Shown here: piece by piece, positions 31,070 to 40,279 of the stretch | Layout of the letters: every line of letters starts with the position of its first letter | Position numbering within the stretch: the first letter of the stretch is position 1 | Source of the DNA: Streptomyces sp. BK340 | GTDB lineage: Bacteria > Actinomycetota > Actinomycetes > Streptomycetales > Streptomycetaceae | Direction of reading: 5' to 3' | NCBI RefSeq assembly: GCF_007827595.1 | Contig: NZ_VISR01000015.1 | Location: 62,001 to 126,000, forward strand | Length of the DNA: 64,000 bases | Program-made: the position numbers and the translations under genes | Notes under the pieces: model-generated | Databases searched by the model: none | Seen by the model: the letters and a program-made list of their open reading frames with translations, nothing else | What the model was told of the DNA's origin: nothing

Positions 31070-31885
31070 TCAGTCGTGCCAGGCCCCGAATTCCTCCAGC
31101 AGGCGCTGAAGGGGCTCGAAGACGCCCGGTGTACCCGCGACCGTCAGATCACGTGACGGGCGCTCTCCGGGCCGCCCACCGGTCAGCGCGCCCGCCTCCC
31201 GCGCGATCAGGTCCCCTGCCGCGAAGTCCCAGGCGTTGAGTCCCCGCTCGTAGTACCCGTCCAGGCGGCCGCAGGCCACGTCGCACAGGTCGACCGCGGC
31301 CGACCCGCTGCGCCGGATGTCCCGCAGCAGCGGGATCAGCCGGCCGGCCACCCCGGCCTGGTGGGCGCGGACGCCGGCCACGTAGTTGAAGCCCGTGGAC
31401 ACCAGCGCCTGGTCCAGCGGGGGCGCGGGGCGGCAGGACAGTGCCCGCTCGCCCTCCCACGCGCCCGTGGCCCAGGCGCCGCCGCCGCGTACCGCGTGGT
31501 ACGTCTCGCCGCGCATCGGTGCCGCGACGACCCCGACGACGGTCTCGCCGTCCAGCTCGGCCGCGATGGACACGGCCCAGGTCGGCAGCCCGTACAGATA
31601 GTTGACGGTGCCGTCGAGCGGGTCGATCACCCAGCGGACGCCGCTGGTGCCCACGGCGTCGGCGCCCTCCTCGCCCAGGAAGCCGTCGGCCGGGCGGCGG
31701 TCGGAGATCAGGCCGGTGATCAGCTTCTCCGCCGCGATGTCCATCTCGGTGACGACGTCGATGGGGCTCGACTTGGTCCTGGCCACCGCCAGATCGGCGG
31801 GACGGCCGTCCCGCAGCAGCTCGCCGGCGCGGCGGGCGGCCTCCTGGGCCAGGTCGAGCAGTTCCCTGTGCAGGGCGTCGGTCAC
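31070..31885 (-). CDS. Inositol monophosphatase family protein
   Basis: The 271-aa Mg-dependent phosphatase has the family metal motifs: GEEGAD near 74-79, the signature WVIDPLDGTVNYLYGLPTW near 89-107 (metal-binding Asp pair) and AWDFAAGDLIAREAGA near the C-terminus. It may dephosphorylate inositol-1-phosphate, histidinol phosphate or other sugar phosphates. GTG at 31885 is preceded by GAGGAG and gives the normal length. The ferrochelatase stop lies 8 nt upstream, so the two are cotranscribed. Confidence 0.88.
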   Translation of the reverse strand: MTDALHRELLDLAQEAARRAGELLRDGRPADLAVARTKSSPIDVVTEMDIAAEKLITGLISDRRPADGFLGEEGADAVGTSGVRWVIDPLDGTVNYLYGLPTWAVSIAAELDGETVVGVVAAPMRGETYHAVRGGGAWATGAWEGERALSCRPAPPLDQALVSTGFNYVAGVRAHQAGVAGRLIPLLRDIRRSGSAAVDLCDVACGRLDGYYERGLNAWDFAAGDLIAREAGALTGGRPGERPSRDLTVAGTPGVFEPLQRLLEEFGAWHD

Positions 31886-31893
31886 GGGTCTCC

Positions 31894-33021
31894 TCACGCG
31901 TAGGGGCTGTCGGCGCCGGCGGCGGCCGGGTGGGGGGCACGGGCCGGGCAGCAGCCCACCGGGCAGAGGTTGTGGCTCGCGCCGAGCGCGCCCAGGGCGC
32001 ACGGCGTGACCTCCTGCCCGCGCTCCACGGCGGCCCGCTCCAGGATCAGCTCACGGATCGCCGCGGCGAACCGCGGGTCGGCACCCACGGTGGCCGAGCG
32101 GCGCACCGGCAGGCCCAGTTCCCCGGCCTTGGCCGTGGCCTCGGTGTCGAGGTCGTAGAGGACCTCCATGTGGTCCGAGACGAAGCCGATGGGCGCCATG
32201 ACGACGGCCGGGGCGCCGGCGGCGTGCCGCTCCTCGAGGTGGTCGCAGATGTCCGGCTCCAGCCAGGGGATGTGCGGGGCGCCGGAGCGGGACTGGTAGA
32301 CGAGCCGCCAGGGGTGGTCGACGCCGGTGCGCTCACGGACCGCGTCGGCGATCAGCTGGGCCACGTCCAGGTGCTGCTCGACGTACGCGCCGCCCTCGCC
32401 GTGGGTCTCGACCGGGCCGGAGGTGTCGGCGGCGGCGGTCGGGATGGAGTGGGTGCTGAAGGCGATGTGGGCGCCGTCGCGGACGTCCTCGGGGAGGTCG
32501 GCCAGGGAGCGCAGCACGCCGTCGGCCATGGGCTCGACGAAGCCGGGGTGGTTGAAGTAGTGCCGCAGCTTGTCGATCTTCGGCAGTTCGAGGCCCTCCG
32601 CCCGCAGGGTGGCCAGCGCGTCGGCGAGGTTCTCGCGGTACTGGCGGCAGCCCGAGTAGGAGGCGTAGGCGCTGGTGGTGAGCACCAGGACGCGACGCCG
32701 GCCGTCGGCGACCAGCTCGCGCAGGGTGTCCGTCAGGTAGGGCGCCCAGTTGCGGTTGCCCCAGTAGACCGGCAGGTCCAGGCCGTGCTCGGCGAAGTCC
32801 TTGTGCAGGGCGTCCAGCAGGGCGCGGTTCTGGTCGTTGATCGGGCTGACCCCGCCGAACAGGAAGTAGTGCTGCCCGACTTCCTTGAGCCGTTCCTTGG
32901 GGATGCCACGCCCACGCGTGACGTTCTCCAGGAACGGGACCACGTCGTCGGGGCCTTCGGGGCCGCCGAACGAGAGCAGGAGCAGGGAGTCGTAGGGGGT
33001 GGCATCGAGCGCGTCTGGCAT
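31894..33021 (-). CDS. hemH: Ferrochelatase (coproporphyrin ferrochelatase, CpfC type)
   Basis: The 375-aa enzyme inserts ferrous iron into a porphyrin; in actinobacteria the substrate is coproporphyrin III. LLLLSFGGPEGPDDVVPFLE opens the fold. The catalytic His is in FSTHSIPTA, YQSRSGAPHIPWLEPD is the second signature, and GFVSDHMEVLYDLD the third. Cysteines in the C-terminal CALGALGASHNLCPVGC tail, together with an internal one in YSGCRQY, fit the 2Fe-2S cluster of actinobacterial ferrochelatases. ATG at 33021 starts the family. It is divergent from an MFS gene with an iron-box-like site between them. Confidence 0.92.
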   Translation of the reverse strand: MPDALDATPYDSLLLLSFGGPEGPDDVVPFLENVTRGRGIPKERLKEVGQHYFLFGGVSPINDQNRALLDALHKDFAEHGLDLPVYWGNRNWAPYLTDTLRELVADGRRRVLVLTTSAYASYSGCRQYRENLADALATLRAEGLELPKIDKLRHYFNHPGFVEPMADGVLRSLADLPEDVRDGAHIAFSTHSIPTAAADTSGPVETHGEGGAYVEQHLDVAQLIADAVRERTGVDHPWRLVYQSRSGAPHIPWLEPDICDHLEERHAAGAPAVVMAPIGFVSDHMEVLYDLDTEATAKAGELGLPVRRSATVGADPRFAAAIRELILERAAVERGQEVTPCALGALGASHNLCPVGCCPARAPHPAAAGADSPYA

Positions 33022-33120
33022 GGGTCGATCCTGCCACCCGGCCCTGACAGCCGGGCAACAGCAGAGTGAAGAGTCGAGTTCCAGCCGGTTTAGTCCGGTA
33101 TTTCCGGCCGTGATTCCTGG

Positions 33121-33139
33121 TGCAATTAGGGTCACCTAA
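33121..33139. promoter_or_regulatory. Iron-box-like site between hemH and the MFS gene
   Basis: TGCAATTAGGGTCACCTAA agrees at 14 of 19 positions with the DmdR/IdeR box TTAGGTTAGGCTCACCTAA as I know it, with an almost perfect right half. It is 52 nt upstream of the MFS start and about 100 nt upstream of hemH. Control by the iron repressor is inference. Confidence 0.5.
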
Positions 33140-33191
33140 CTCGTAAGCTGTATCAGCCGCATTCGCGCCTTACCGATGTCCCGGAGACCAC

Positions 33192-34430
33192 GTGCCCAGC
33201 CCCTACCGCGCCCTGTTCGCCGAGCCCGGCACCAAGAGCTTCTCCGCAGCCGGCTTCGTCGGCCGGATGCCGCTGTCGATGATGGGCATCGGCGTGGTCA
33301 CGATGGTCTCCCAGCTCACCGGGCGCTACGGCCTCGCGGGCGCGCTGTCGGCCACCATCGCCCTGTCCGCCGCCGCGGTCGGGCCGCAGATATCCCGGCT
33401 GGTGGACCGGCACGGCCAGCGCCGGGTGCTGCGCCCCGCGACCCTGGCGGCGCTCCTGGCGGCTGCCGGACTGCTGCTCACCGCGCATCTCGGGTGGCCG
33501 GACTGGATGCTGTTCGTCTGCGCGGCCGGCATCGGCACGGTGCCGAGCCTGGGCGCGATGATCCGGGCCCGCTGGGCGGCCCTGTACCGGGGCACGCCGA
33601 AGCTGCACACCGCCTACTCGTTCGAGTCGGTGGTGGACGAGGTGTGCTTCATCTTCGGGCCGATCATCTCCATCGGCCTGTCCACGGCCTGGTTCCCGGA
33701 GGCGGGTCCCCTGCTGGCGGCCTGCTTCCTGGCCGTCGGCGTCTTCTGGCTGACCGCCCAGCGCGCCACCGAGCCGGAGCCGCACCCGCGCGAGCGGCAC
33801 GACGGCGGCAGCGCGCTGCGCTCGGCCGGGCTCCAGGTCCTGGTGGCCACCTTCGCGGCCACGGGGACGATCTTCGGGGCGGTCGACGTGGTCACCGTCG
33901 CCTTCGCCGACGAGCACGGCCACAAGGCGGCCGCGAGCGTGGTGCTGGCGCTGTACGCCGCCGGTTCCTGTGTCGCGGGTGCCGTGTTCGGGCTGCTGCG
34001 CTTCTCGGGAGCCCCGGAACGTCGCTGGCTGCTGGGCGTGGGGGCGATGGCCGTGAGTATGATCCCCCTCCTACTGGTCGGAAACTTGCCGCTTCTGGCC
34101 GTGGCGCTGTTCGTTGCGGGGCTGTCCATCGCACCGACGATGATCACGACGATGTCCCTCATCGAAGAGCACGTACCTCGCGCGAAGCTGACCGAGGGCA
34201 TGACCTGGGTCAGCACCGGCCTCGCGGTCGGGGTCGCGCTCGGCTCCTCCGTGGCCGGCTGGGTGATCGACGCAGCCGGTGCGCGTGCCGGGTACGGGGT
34301 TCCGGTCGTGTCCGGAGCCGTCGCGGTCGCGGTCGGTTTCCTGGGGTACCGCCGGCTCCGCAGGCCGGCCGCGGGTCGGGGAGGCACCGTTGAGCACCAC
34401 AGCGAGCGCGAAGAACGGCACCTGGCGTAA
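33192..34430 (+). CDS. MFS transporter
   Basis: The 412-aa membrane protein has about twelve hydrophobic segments. MSMMGIGVVTMVSQLTGRYG and the loop LVDRHGQRRVLRPAT (MFS motif A region) lie in the N-terminal half, and a central His/Arg-rich loop (EPEPHPRERHDGG) near 195-207. GTG at 33192 gives MPSPYRALF. The last 41 nt overlap the next gene. An iron-box-like site in front suggests export of a siderophore or a heme-related compound; this is not proven by sequence. Confidence 0.83.
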   Translation: MPSPYRALFAEPGTKSFSAAGFVGRMPLSMMGIGVVTMVSQLTGRYGLAGALSATIALSAAAVGPQISRLVDRHGQRRVLRPATLAALLAAAGLLLTAHLGWPDWMLFVCAAGIGTVPSLGAMIRARWAALYRGTPKLHTAYSFESVVDEVCFIFGPIISIGLSTAWFPEAGPLLAACFLAVGVFWLTAQRATEPEPHPRERHDGGSALRSAGLQVLVATFAATGTIFGAVDVVTVAFADEHGHKAAASVVLALYAAGSCVAGAVFGLLRFSGAPERRWLLGVGAMAVSMIPLLLVGNLPLLAVALFVAGLSIAPTMITTMSLIEEHVPRAKLTEGMTWVSTGLAVGVALGSSVAGWVIDAAGARAGYGVPVVSGAVAVAVGFLGYRRLRRPAAGRGGTVEHHSEREERHLA

Positions 34431-35718
34431 CTGGGGCGGCAATGTCGCCGCCCGCCCCGCCCGGCAGGTCGAGCCGGCCTCGGTGGAGGAACTGGCCGCG
34501 GCCGTGCGCAAGGCGGCCGAGGACGGCCTGAAGGTGAAGGCGGTCGGCACCGGGCACTCCTTCACGTCCATCGCCGCCACCGACGGTGTGCTGATCCGCC
34601 CTCAACTGCTGACCGGCATTCGCGACATCGACCGGGACGCCATGACCGTGACGGTCGAGGCGGGCACCCCGCTCAAGAGACTCAACGCGGTCCTGGCGCG
34701 CGAGGGCCTGTCGCTCACCAACATGGGCGACATCATGGAGCAGACCGTCTCCGGTGCCACCAGCACCGGCACCCACGGCACGGGCCGCGAGTCGGCCTCC
34801 ATCGCCGCCCAGATCAAGGCGCTCGAACTCGTCACCGCCGATGGCTCGGTGCTGAGTTGCTCCGAGAAGGGGACCGAAGAAGAACGCGCGGTCTTCGCGG
34901 CCGCCCGGATCGGCCTCGGCGCGCTCGGCATCGTCACCGCGATCACCTTCGCCGTGGAGCCGCTCTTCCTGCTCACCGCGCGCGAGGAGCCGATGCCCTT
35001 CGAGCGGGTGCTGGCCGAGTTCGACCAGCTGTGGGCCGAGAACGAGCACTTCGAGTTCTACTGGTTCCCGCACACCGGCAACACCAACACCAAGCGGAAC
35101 AACCGCAGTGCGGGCCCGGAGCAGCCCGTGGGACAGCTGGCCGGGTGGTTCGAGGACGAGTTCCTCTCCAACGGCGTCTTCCAGGTGGCGCAGTGGGTCG
35201 GCCGCGCCGCCCCCGCGGCCATTCCGGCGATCGCCCAGGTCTCCAGCAAGGCGCTGTCCGCGCGGACGTACACCGACATCCCGTACAAGGTCTTCACCTC
35301 TCCGCGCCGCGTGCGCTTCGTGGAGATGGAGTACGCCGTCCCGCGCGCGGCCCTGGCCGACACGCTGCGCGAACTGAAGGCCATGGTCGACCGTTCCGGT
35401 CTGCGCGTCAGCTTCCCGGTCGAGGTGCGCACCGCTCCGGCCGACGACATCACCCTGTCCACCGCCTCGGGCCGGGACAGCGCGTACATCGCCGTCCACA
35501 TGTTCCGGGGCACGCCGTACCAGGCCTACTTCACCGCCGCGGAGCGCATCTTCACGGCGCACGAGGGGCGGCCGCACTGGGGCAAGGTGCACACGCGGGA
35601 CGCGGAGTACTTCGCCGGGGCCTACCCGCGCTTCGGCGAGTTCACGGCGCTGCGGGACCGCCTCGACCCGGAACGGCTGTTCCAGAACGACTACTTGCGG
35701 CGGGTCCTGGGGGCGTAA
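34390..35718 (+). CDS. FAD-linked oxidase, D-arabinono-1,4-lactone oxidase family
   Basis: The 442-aa flavoprotein has an N-terminal FAD_binding_4 domain (KVKAVGTGHSFTSIAAT near 45-61; MGDIMEQTVSGATSTGTHG near 115-133, where the HG supports the covalent or close flavin contact) and a C-terminal ALO domain (FEFYWFPHTGNTNTKRNN; HWGKVHT with the typical lysine). It oxidises a sugar lactone or alditol. TTG at 34390 was chosen for the GGGGAGG at 34377-34383. It begins inside the MFS gene, which couples the two. The frame remains coding-like after the stop TAA. Confidence 0.85.
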   Translation: MSTTASAKNGTWRNWGGNVAARPARQVEPASVEELAAAVRKAAEDGLKVKAVGTGHSFTSIAATDGVLIRPQLLTGIRDIDRDAMTVTVEAGTPLKRLNAVLAREGLSLTNMGDIMEQTVSGATSTGTHGTGRESASIAAQIKALELVTADGSVLSCSEKGTEEERAVFAAARIGLGALGIVTAITFAVEPLFLLTAREEPMPFERVLAEFDQLWAENEHFEFYWFPHTGNTNTKRNNRSAGPEQPVGQLAGWFEDEFLSNGVFQVAQWVGRAAPAAIPAIAQVSSKALSARTYTDIPYKVFTSPRRVRFVEMEYAVPRAALADTLRELKAMVDRSGLRVSFPVEVRTAPADDITLSTASGRDSAYIAVHMFRGTPYQAYFTAAERIFTAHEGRPHWGKVHTRDAEYFAGAYPRFGEFTALRDRLDPERLFQNDYLRRVLGA

Positions 35719-36298
35719 GGCGTCACCGCGGACCCGACGGGCGTGGGCGTCGCGCCGACGGTCGCGCCGACGCCGTCGACGGCACCCGTCGACGGCACGT
35801 CCGAATACGACGAGTGGGCGGAAGACACCGAAGGGTCCGCGCCCGCACCGGAATTCGGGGAGGCCGGACCCCCGACCGGCGGCCGCGTCGGGCGAAACCA
35901 TTAGTTCCGTTTCTGGGGATTGCGTGAAGTTCGCCACGTTCATGATCGGCAAAACGGGTTGCGCAGGGCCAAGTCGCGTCCCTTACGAGAAGTTGGGCGG
36001 CGCGCCAATCCACGCACGTGGTCCGAATGGAGTACTGTTGCGAGCCCTGGGTCCGGTCTCCCACCAGGGTGTCCGCGGCCTTGCAGGACCGCCGGGAGGG
36101 GGCTTGTTGCACAGGGTGATGAGGTTCGTCACTTAGCGTTGCGAATAGGTAACCGTGCCATAACGGCGACCCAGGGCCCGTGCCCGACACGCCGGGCAAC
36201 TCGGCAAGGTTGTGGCAGGCTGCACCCGGGCAGGCCACACTCGACTAGCGGAAGCAGCGACGCACGTGACGTCGGCAGGCACCACCCGGGAGGTCCCC
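35719..36298. other. 580-nt gap upstream of sepH with a coding-like start
   Basis: From 35719 to the TAG at 35902 the frame in phase with the flavoprotein has streptomycete codon bias and reads GVTADPTGVGVAPTVAPTPS then a Glu/Asp/Pro-rich tail ending GRVGRNH; no start codon with a ribosome site is seen. The remainder to 36298 shows no gene and should hold the sepH promoter. Confidence 0.45.
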
Positions 36299-37339
36299 AT
36301 GCCCGAACTGCGTGTCGTGGCCGTCTCGAATGACGGCACACGGCTGGTGCTCAAGGCTGCCGACTCTACGGAGTACACGCTTCCGATCGACGAACGCCTG
36401 CGCGCCGCCGTGCGCGGCGACCGGCCACGCCTCGGTCAGATCGAGATCGAGGTCGAGAGCCATCTCCGTCCCCGCGACATCCAGGCCCGTATACGTGCCG
36501 GTGCCACCGCGGAAGAGGTGGCCCAGCTCGCCGGCATCCCCGTCGACCGGGTGCGGCGCTTCGAGGGTCCGGTACTGGCCGAGCGCGCCTTCATGGCCGA
36601 GCGGGCCCGCAAGACCCCGGTCCGCCGCCCCGGTGAGAACTCCGGCCCGCTGCTCGGCGAGGCCGTGCAGGAGCGGCTGCTGCTGCGCGGTGCCGAGAAG
36701 GACACCGTGCAGTGGGACTCCTGGCGCCGTGACGACGGCACCTGGGAGGTCCTCCTCGTCTACCGGGTCGCGGGCGAACCGCACTCGGCGAGCTGGACCT
36801 ACGACCCGCCCAGGCGGCTCGTCCAGGCCGTGGACGACGAGGCGCGCTCGCTGATCGGCGAGTCCGACGACCTCGCCGTGGCGGAGCCGAGTTTCCCGTT
36901 CGTCCCGCGCATCGCCAGGCTGCCGCGCGAGCGTTCGATGGACCGCGCCCTCGACCGGAGCGACCGGGAGCGGCCGAGCCTGCCGGCCCAGTCCTCCGAG
37001 CCCGCCGAGGAGAGCACGGGCGAACGCGACTCGCTCACCAGCCTGTTGGAGGCGGTGCCGAGTTTCCGGGGCGACCTGGTGGTCCCGGAACGGCCCGTGG
37101 AGTCCCCGGAGGAACCCGTCGAGGAACCTGCGGTGGAGGAGCCCCCGGCGCCCGCGGCCTCGGCCGGCTCCGCCTACGCGGACGTCCTCATGCCCCGCTC
37201 GGTGGGCAGCCACCGCGACCGGCTCATCGGAGCCACCGACCGCCAGGCCGAGGCCGACGGTGTCCGCCCCGGCCGCCGCGCCGCGGTACCGAGCTGGGAC
37301 GAGATCGTGTTCGGGACCCGGCGCAAGAAACAGGAGTAA
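36299..37339 (+). CDS. sepH: Cell division protein SepH
   Basis: The 346-aa protein is the actinobacterial division protein that stimulates FtsZ assembly at septa. Residues 1-90 (MPELRVVAVSNDGTRLVLKA, RPRDIQARIRAGATAEEVAQ) are the DUF3071 domain, whose helix-turn-helix-like part follows. WDSWRRDDGTWEVLLVYR near 141-158 is conserved. Residues about 230-310 are Pro/Glu-rich linker and the C-terminus ends in WDEIVFGTRRKKQE. ATG at 36299 follows GGGAGG. A strong terminator follows. Confidence 0.9.
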   Translation: MPELRVVAVSNDGTRLVLKAADSTEYTLPIDERLRAAVRGDRPRLGQIEIEVESHLRPRDIQARIRAGATAEEVAQLAGIPVDRVRRFEGPVLAERAFMAERARKTPVRRPGENSGPLLGEAVQERLLLRGAEKDTVQWDSWRRDDGTWEVLLVYRVAGEPHSASWTYDPPRRLVQAVDDEARSLIGESDDLAVAEPSFPFVPRIARLPRERSMDRALDRSDRERPSLPAQSSEPAEESTGERDSLTSLLEAVPSFRGDLVVPERPVESPEEPVEEPAVEEPPAPAASAGSAYADVLMPRSVGSHRDRLIGATDRQAEADGVRPGRRAAVPSWDEIVFGTRRKKQE

Positions 37340-37360
37340 ACCGGCCGTACGGCCGTATGA

Positions 37361-37388
37361 AGTGGGGGCACGCGTGCGTGCCCCCACT
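37361..37388. terminator. Terminator hairpin after sepH
   Basis: AGTGGGGGCACGC-GT-GCGTGCCCCCACT is a perfect 13-bp stem followed by CTTT. It separates the convergent sepH and sulfurtransferase genes. Confidence 0.85.
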
Positions 37389-37399
37389 CTTTCCGTCGC

Positions 37400-38251
37400 C
37401 TACTGCGGGTCCGGCCCCACCGCGACCGGACGGGACGGGTCCGAGGACCACTCCGACCAGGAGCCGACGTACAGCGCCGCCTCGATGTCCGCGACCGCGA
37501 GGGCCAGCACCTCGTGCGCGCCCGAGACACCCGAGCCGCAGTAGACGCCCACCGGCGCCTCCTCGGACACGCCCAGGGCCTTGAAGCGGTCCCGCAGGTC
37601 CGCCGCGGGCAGGAAGCGGCCGTCCGGGCCCACGTTCTCGTTCGTCGGCGCGGACACCGCGCCCGGGATGTGCCCACCGACCCGGTCGATCGGCTCCACC
37701 TCGCCGCGGTACCGCTCCCCCGCGCGCGCGTCGAGCAACACGCCCGAGCGGGCCAGTGCGGCGGCCCCGTCCGCGTCGAGCAACCCGGCCGCGGCGGGCG
37801 CCGGTTCGAAGTCGCCCTCCGCCGGGTCGGGCACCTCCGTCGACAGCGTGCCCTGCCAGGCGGGCAACCCGCCGTCGAGCACCCGCGCGTCCGGGTGACC
37901 CGTCCAGCGCAGCAGCCACCACGCGCGCGCCGCCGCCCAGCCCTGTCCGCCGTCGTAGACGACGACCGGACGTCCTGCCGACACGCCCGCGCGGCGCATG
38001 GCCGCGCCGAACTCCTCGAGGTCGGGCAGCGGATGGCGACCGCTGTCACCGGGGGTCGAGGCCAGCTCCCGGTCCAGGTCGACGAAGACCGCGCCGGGGA
38101 GGTGCCCGGCCGTGTACTCGGCCCGGCCGTCGAAGGCGGGGGCGCCCGCGGCCTTGGCCATGGTCAGCTGCCAGCGGACGTCCAGCAGGACGGGCGGACG
38201 CTCCCCGGCCAGGTCGGCGGCGAGTTCGGTTGCGGTGATGATGGCTGTCAT
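37400..38251 (-). CDS. Sulfurtransferase, 3-mercaptopyruvate type
   Basis: The 283-aa enzyme has two rhodanese domains: an inactive N-terminal one (LDVRWQL, FVDLDRELA near 55-63) and a catalytic one ending with VYCGSGVSGAHEV, where the Cys carries the persulfide. CGSGVS resembles the CGSGVT loop of 3-mercaptopyruvate sulfurtransferases rather than CRKGVT of thiosulfate sulfurtransferases. NENVGPDGRFL is also typical. ATG at 38251 is the family start; the longer frame upstream runs into a Ser/Arg-rich stretch. Confidence 0.85.
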   Translation of the reverse strand: MTAIITATELAADLAGERPPVLLDVRWQLTMAKAAGAPAFDGRAEYTAGHLPGAVFVDLDRELASTPGDSGRHPLPDLEEFGAAMRRAGVSAGRPVVVYDGGQGWAAARAWWLLRWTGHPDARVLDGGLPAWQGTLSTEVPDPAEGDFEPAPAAAGLLDADGAAALARSGVLLDARAGERYRGEVEPIDRVGGHIPGAVSAPTNENVGPDGRFLPAADLRDRFKALGVSEEAPVGVYCGSGVSGAHEVLALAVADIEAALYVGSWSEWSSDPSRPVAVGPDPQ

Positions 38252-38568
38252 GGGTCCATCCTTACGCCAGGGGTGGCCGAGGCGTCCAGGTCCGGCTAAT
38301 CTGCTCCGCCGGGCGGGCTCGATCACGAGGCGTACGGGATCGAGCACACGCTGTACAGCTGACGGCCACCCGTCGGCCACCGTCAGGAAGCATCCAAAGG
38401 CGGCAGATCGGACATCCTCCCAGGGGTATCGCCCGGGGCGTCGGCGCACGGTGTGCGGCACGCCGGAGGATGCGGGTACCGGCACGGGCGTGCGCGCGCC
38501 AGCGGCACACCCCTTCCGGGGAGCGGAAGCGACACGGCCACCGCGAGGGGCCGGGGAGAGAGTGATCG
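38252..38568. other. Intergenic region, divergent promoters
   Basis: 317 nt between the divergent sulfurtransferase and VOC genes. No gene or clear operator is seen. Confidence 0.45.
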
Positions 38569-39357
38569 ATGACCGAGGCACGGGAGTCGGCCGGTCCGCA
38601 CGCGTGGTGCACACCGGGTTCGCCCTGCTGGGTGAGCCTGATGGTGCACCGGCTGGCCACGACCGAGGAGTTCTACGGGGAGCTGTTCGGCTGGGAGTTC
38701 CGGCCGGGCCCGCAGCAGCTCGGCCCCTATGTGCGGGCGCTGCTGGACGGGCACGAGGTGGCGGGCATCGGCCAGCTGCCGCCGGACCACCGGCTGCCGG
38801 TCGCCTGGACGCCGTACCTCGCCTCGGACGACGTGGACCAGACGGCCGATCAGGTGCGGCTGTGCGGTGGCACGGTGGCCGTCGGACCGCTCGACGCGGC
38901 CGAGGCCGGGCGGATGGCCATCGCGGCCGACCCCACCGGAGCGGTGTTCGGGATCTGCCAGGCGGGCGCCCACTTCGGCACGTCGCTCAGCGGCGTCCCC
39001 GGTACCCCCGCATGGAACGAGCTGCTCACCTTCGAGACGGAGAGCGTCAGCAAGTTCTACGAGGTGGTGTTCGGGTACGAGGAGGAGCCGGTGCTGTCCG
39101 CCGGCTTCGACTACCTGACGCTGTGCATCGGGGGGCGCCCGGTGGCCGGCATCCACGGCGTCGGCCATGGTCTGCCCCGGGACCGGGGGCCGCACTGGCT
39201 GACGTACTTCGAGGTCGCGGACGCCGACGCGACGCTGCGGCAGGTCGCCGAACTGGGCGGCCGGGTGCTCAGGCCGGCCCATGACAGCGAGCACGGGCGG
39301 GTCGCCACGGTGGCGGATCCGGAGGGAGCGGTCTTCTCGGTGGTCCAGGGCAGGTGA
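38569..39357 (+). CDS. VOC-family (glyoxalase/bleomycin-resistance-like) protein
   Basis: The 262-aa protein contains two VOC repeats. Each has a short beta-alpha-beta pair: LMVHRLATTEEFYGELFGWE near 25-44 and LLTFETESVSKFYEVVFGYE near 149-168, each ending in a metal-side segment (ADPTGAVFGI; ADPEGAVFSV). Two-repeat members act as hydroxylase-like or ring-binding proteins in streptomycetes. ATG at 38569 is preceded by GGGGAGAGAG. No direct neighbour defines the substrate. Confidence 0.85.
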   Translation: MTEARESAGPHAWCTPGSPCWVSLMVHRLATTEEFYGELFGWEFRPGPQQLGPYVRALLDGHEVAGIGQLPPDHRLPVAWTPYLASDDVDQTADQVRLCGGTVAVGPLDAAEAGRMAIAADPTGAVFGICQAGAHFGTSLSGVPGTPAWNELLTFETESVSKFYEVVFGYEEEPVLSAGFDYLTLCIGGRPVAGIHGVGHGLPRDRGPHWLTYFEVADADATLRQVAELGGRVLRPAHDSEHGRVATVADPEGAVFSVVQGR

Positions 39358-39583
39358 GCGGCCGCCGCCCGGCATCCTGGAGGGGCCCGACGACCGTTAC
39401 GAAGTGATCGCCTCCCGCACGAGCGAGCAGAAGACGGGCGGCGCATCGCCTCGGTGAGGGATGCACGCCACGAACCGCATCCCCTACGTGCAGGCCAACT
39501 TGATCGTGGTCAAGGACGGCGCCGAGCGGTGCGGCGGTCTCCTGATGGTGTGCTGCCGGCCGGCCTCGCCGTGGCGGCACAGG

Positions 39584-40234
39584 TCAGCCGGACGTCACCG
39601 GCAGCACGTCAGGTGAGAGTGCCGCCGCTCGCGCCGTCGCGCTCGTCATCCGCTTGCGGTAATGACGGCGGCACAGGACCTCGTACCCGACGATCTCCGC
39701 GGCCACGCCCACGTCCCCCACCACGACCTGCTCGCCCTCGACGACCATCTCGCCACCCACCGTCCGTGCGTTGTGGGTGGCCCGTGCCCCGCACCAGCAC
39801 ATCGCCTCGACCTGCAGCGTCTCGACCCGGTCCGCCAACTCGATCAGCCGCTGCGAGCCGGGGAACAACTTGGTCCGGAAGTCCGTGGTGATGCCGAACG
39901 CGAACACGTCGAGGCCCAGATCGTCCACGATCCGGGCCAGCTGGTCGATCTGCTCCATCAGCAGGAACTGGGCCTCGTCCACGATGACGTAGTCGACCTT
40001 GCCGCCTCGCGACATGAGCTCCACCACAAACGCGTAGAGATCCAGTTCGGGCGTCGCCTCCACCGCCTCGGTCACCAGCCCCAGGCGCGACGACAGCTTG
40101 CCCTCCCCCGCACGGTCGTCCCTCGTGAAGATCACGCTCTGCAGACCGCGAGCCGAACGGTTGTGCGCGATTTGGAGAGCCAGTGTCGACTTCCCGCAGT
40201 CCATCGTTCCGGAGAAGAACACCAGCTCGGGCAT
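39584..40234 (-). CDS. tdk: Thymidine kinase
   Basis: The 216-aa enzyme phosphorylates thymidine in the salvage path. Walker A is SGTMDCGKST at 8-17, Walker B VDYVIVDEAQFL near 80-91 with the catalytic Glu, and the lasso region is represented by MCWCGARATHNARTVGGE, with cysteines MCWC and a later CRRHY for zinc. The C-terminal tail is slightly longer than in short bacterial homologues. ATG at 40234. It follows the phosphodiesterase gene by 45 nt on the same strand. Confidence 0.92.
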   Translation of the reverse strand: MPELVFFSGTMDCGKSTLALQIAHNRSARGLQSVIFTRDDRAGEGKLSSRLGLVTEAVEATPELDLYAFVVELMSRGGKVDYVIVDEAQFLLMEQIDQLARIVDDLGLDVFAFGITTDFRTKLFPGSQRLIELADRVETLQVEAMCWCGARATHNARTVGGEMVVEGEQVVVGDVGVAAEIVGYEVLCRRHYRKRMTSATARAAALSPDVLPVTSG

Positions 40235-40279
40235 GAGAAGTTGAGCACCTTTCGGGGAGTGGTCACAGGGCGGGGAGGT

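Noticed and set aside
39463..39618. Short plus-strand frame beginning MHATNRIPYVQANL
   Set aside because: Overlaps the end of tdk, no ribosome site and the tail is His/Arg-rich; could be a scrap of an older gene.
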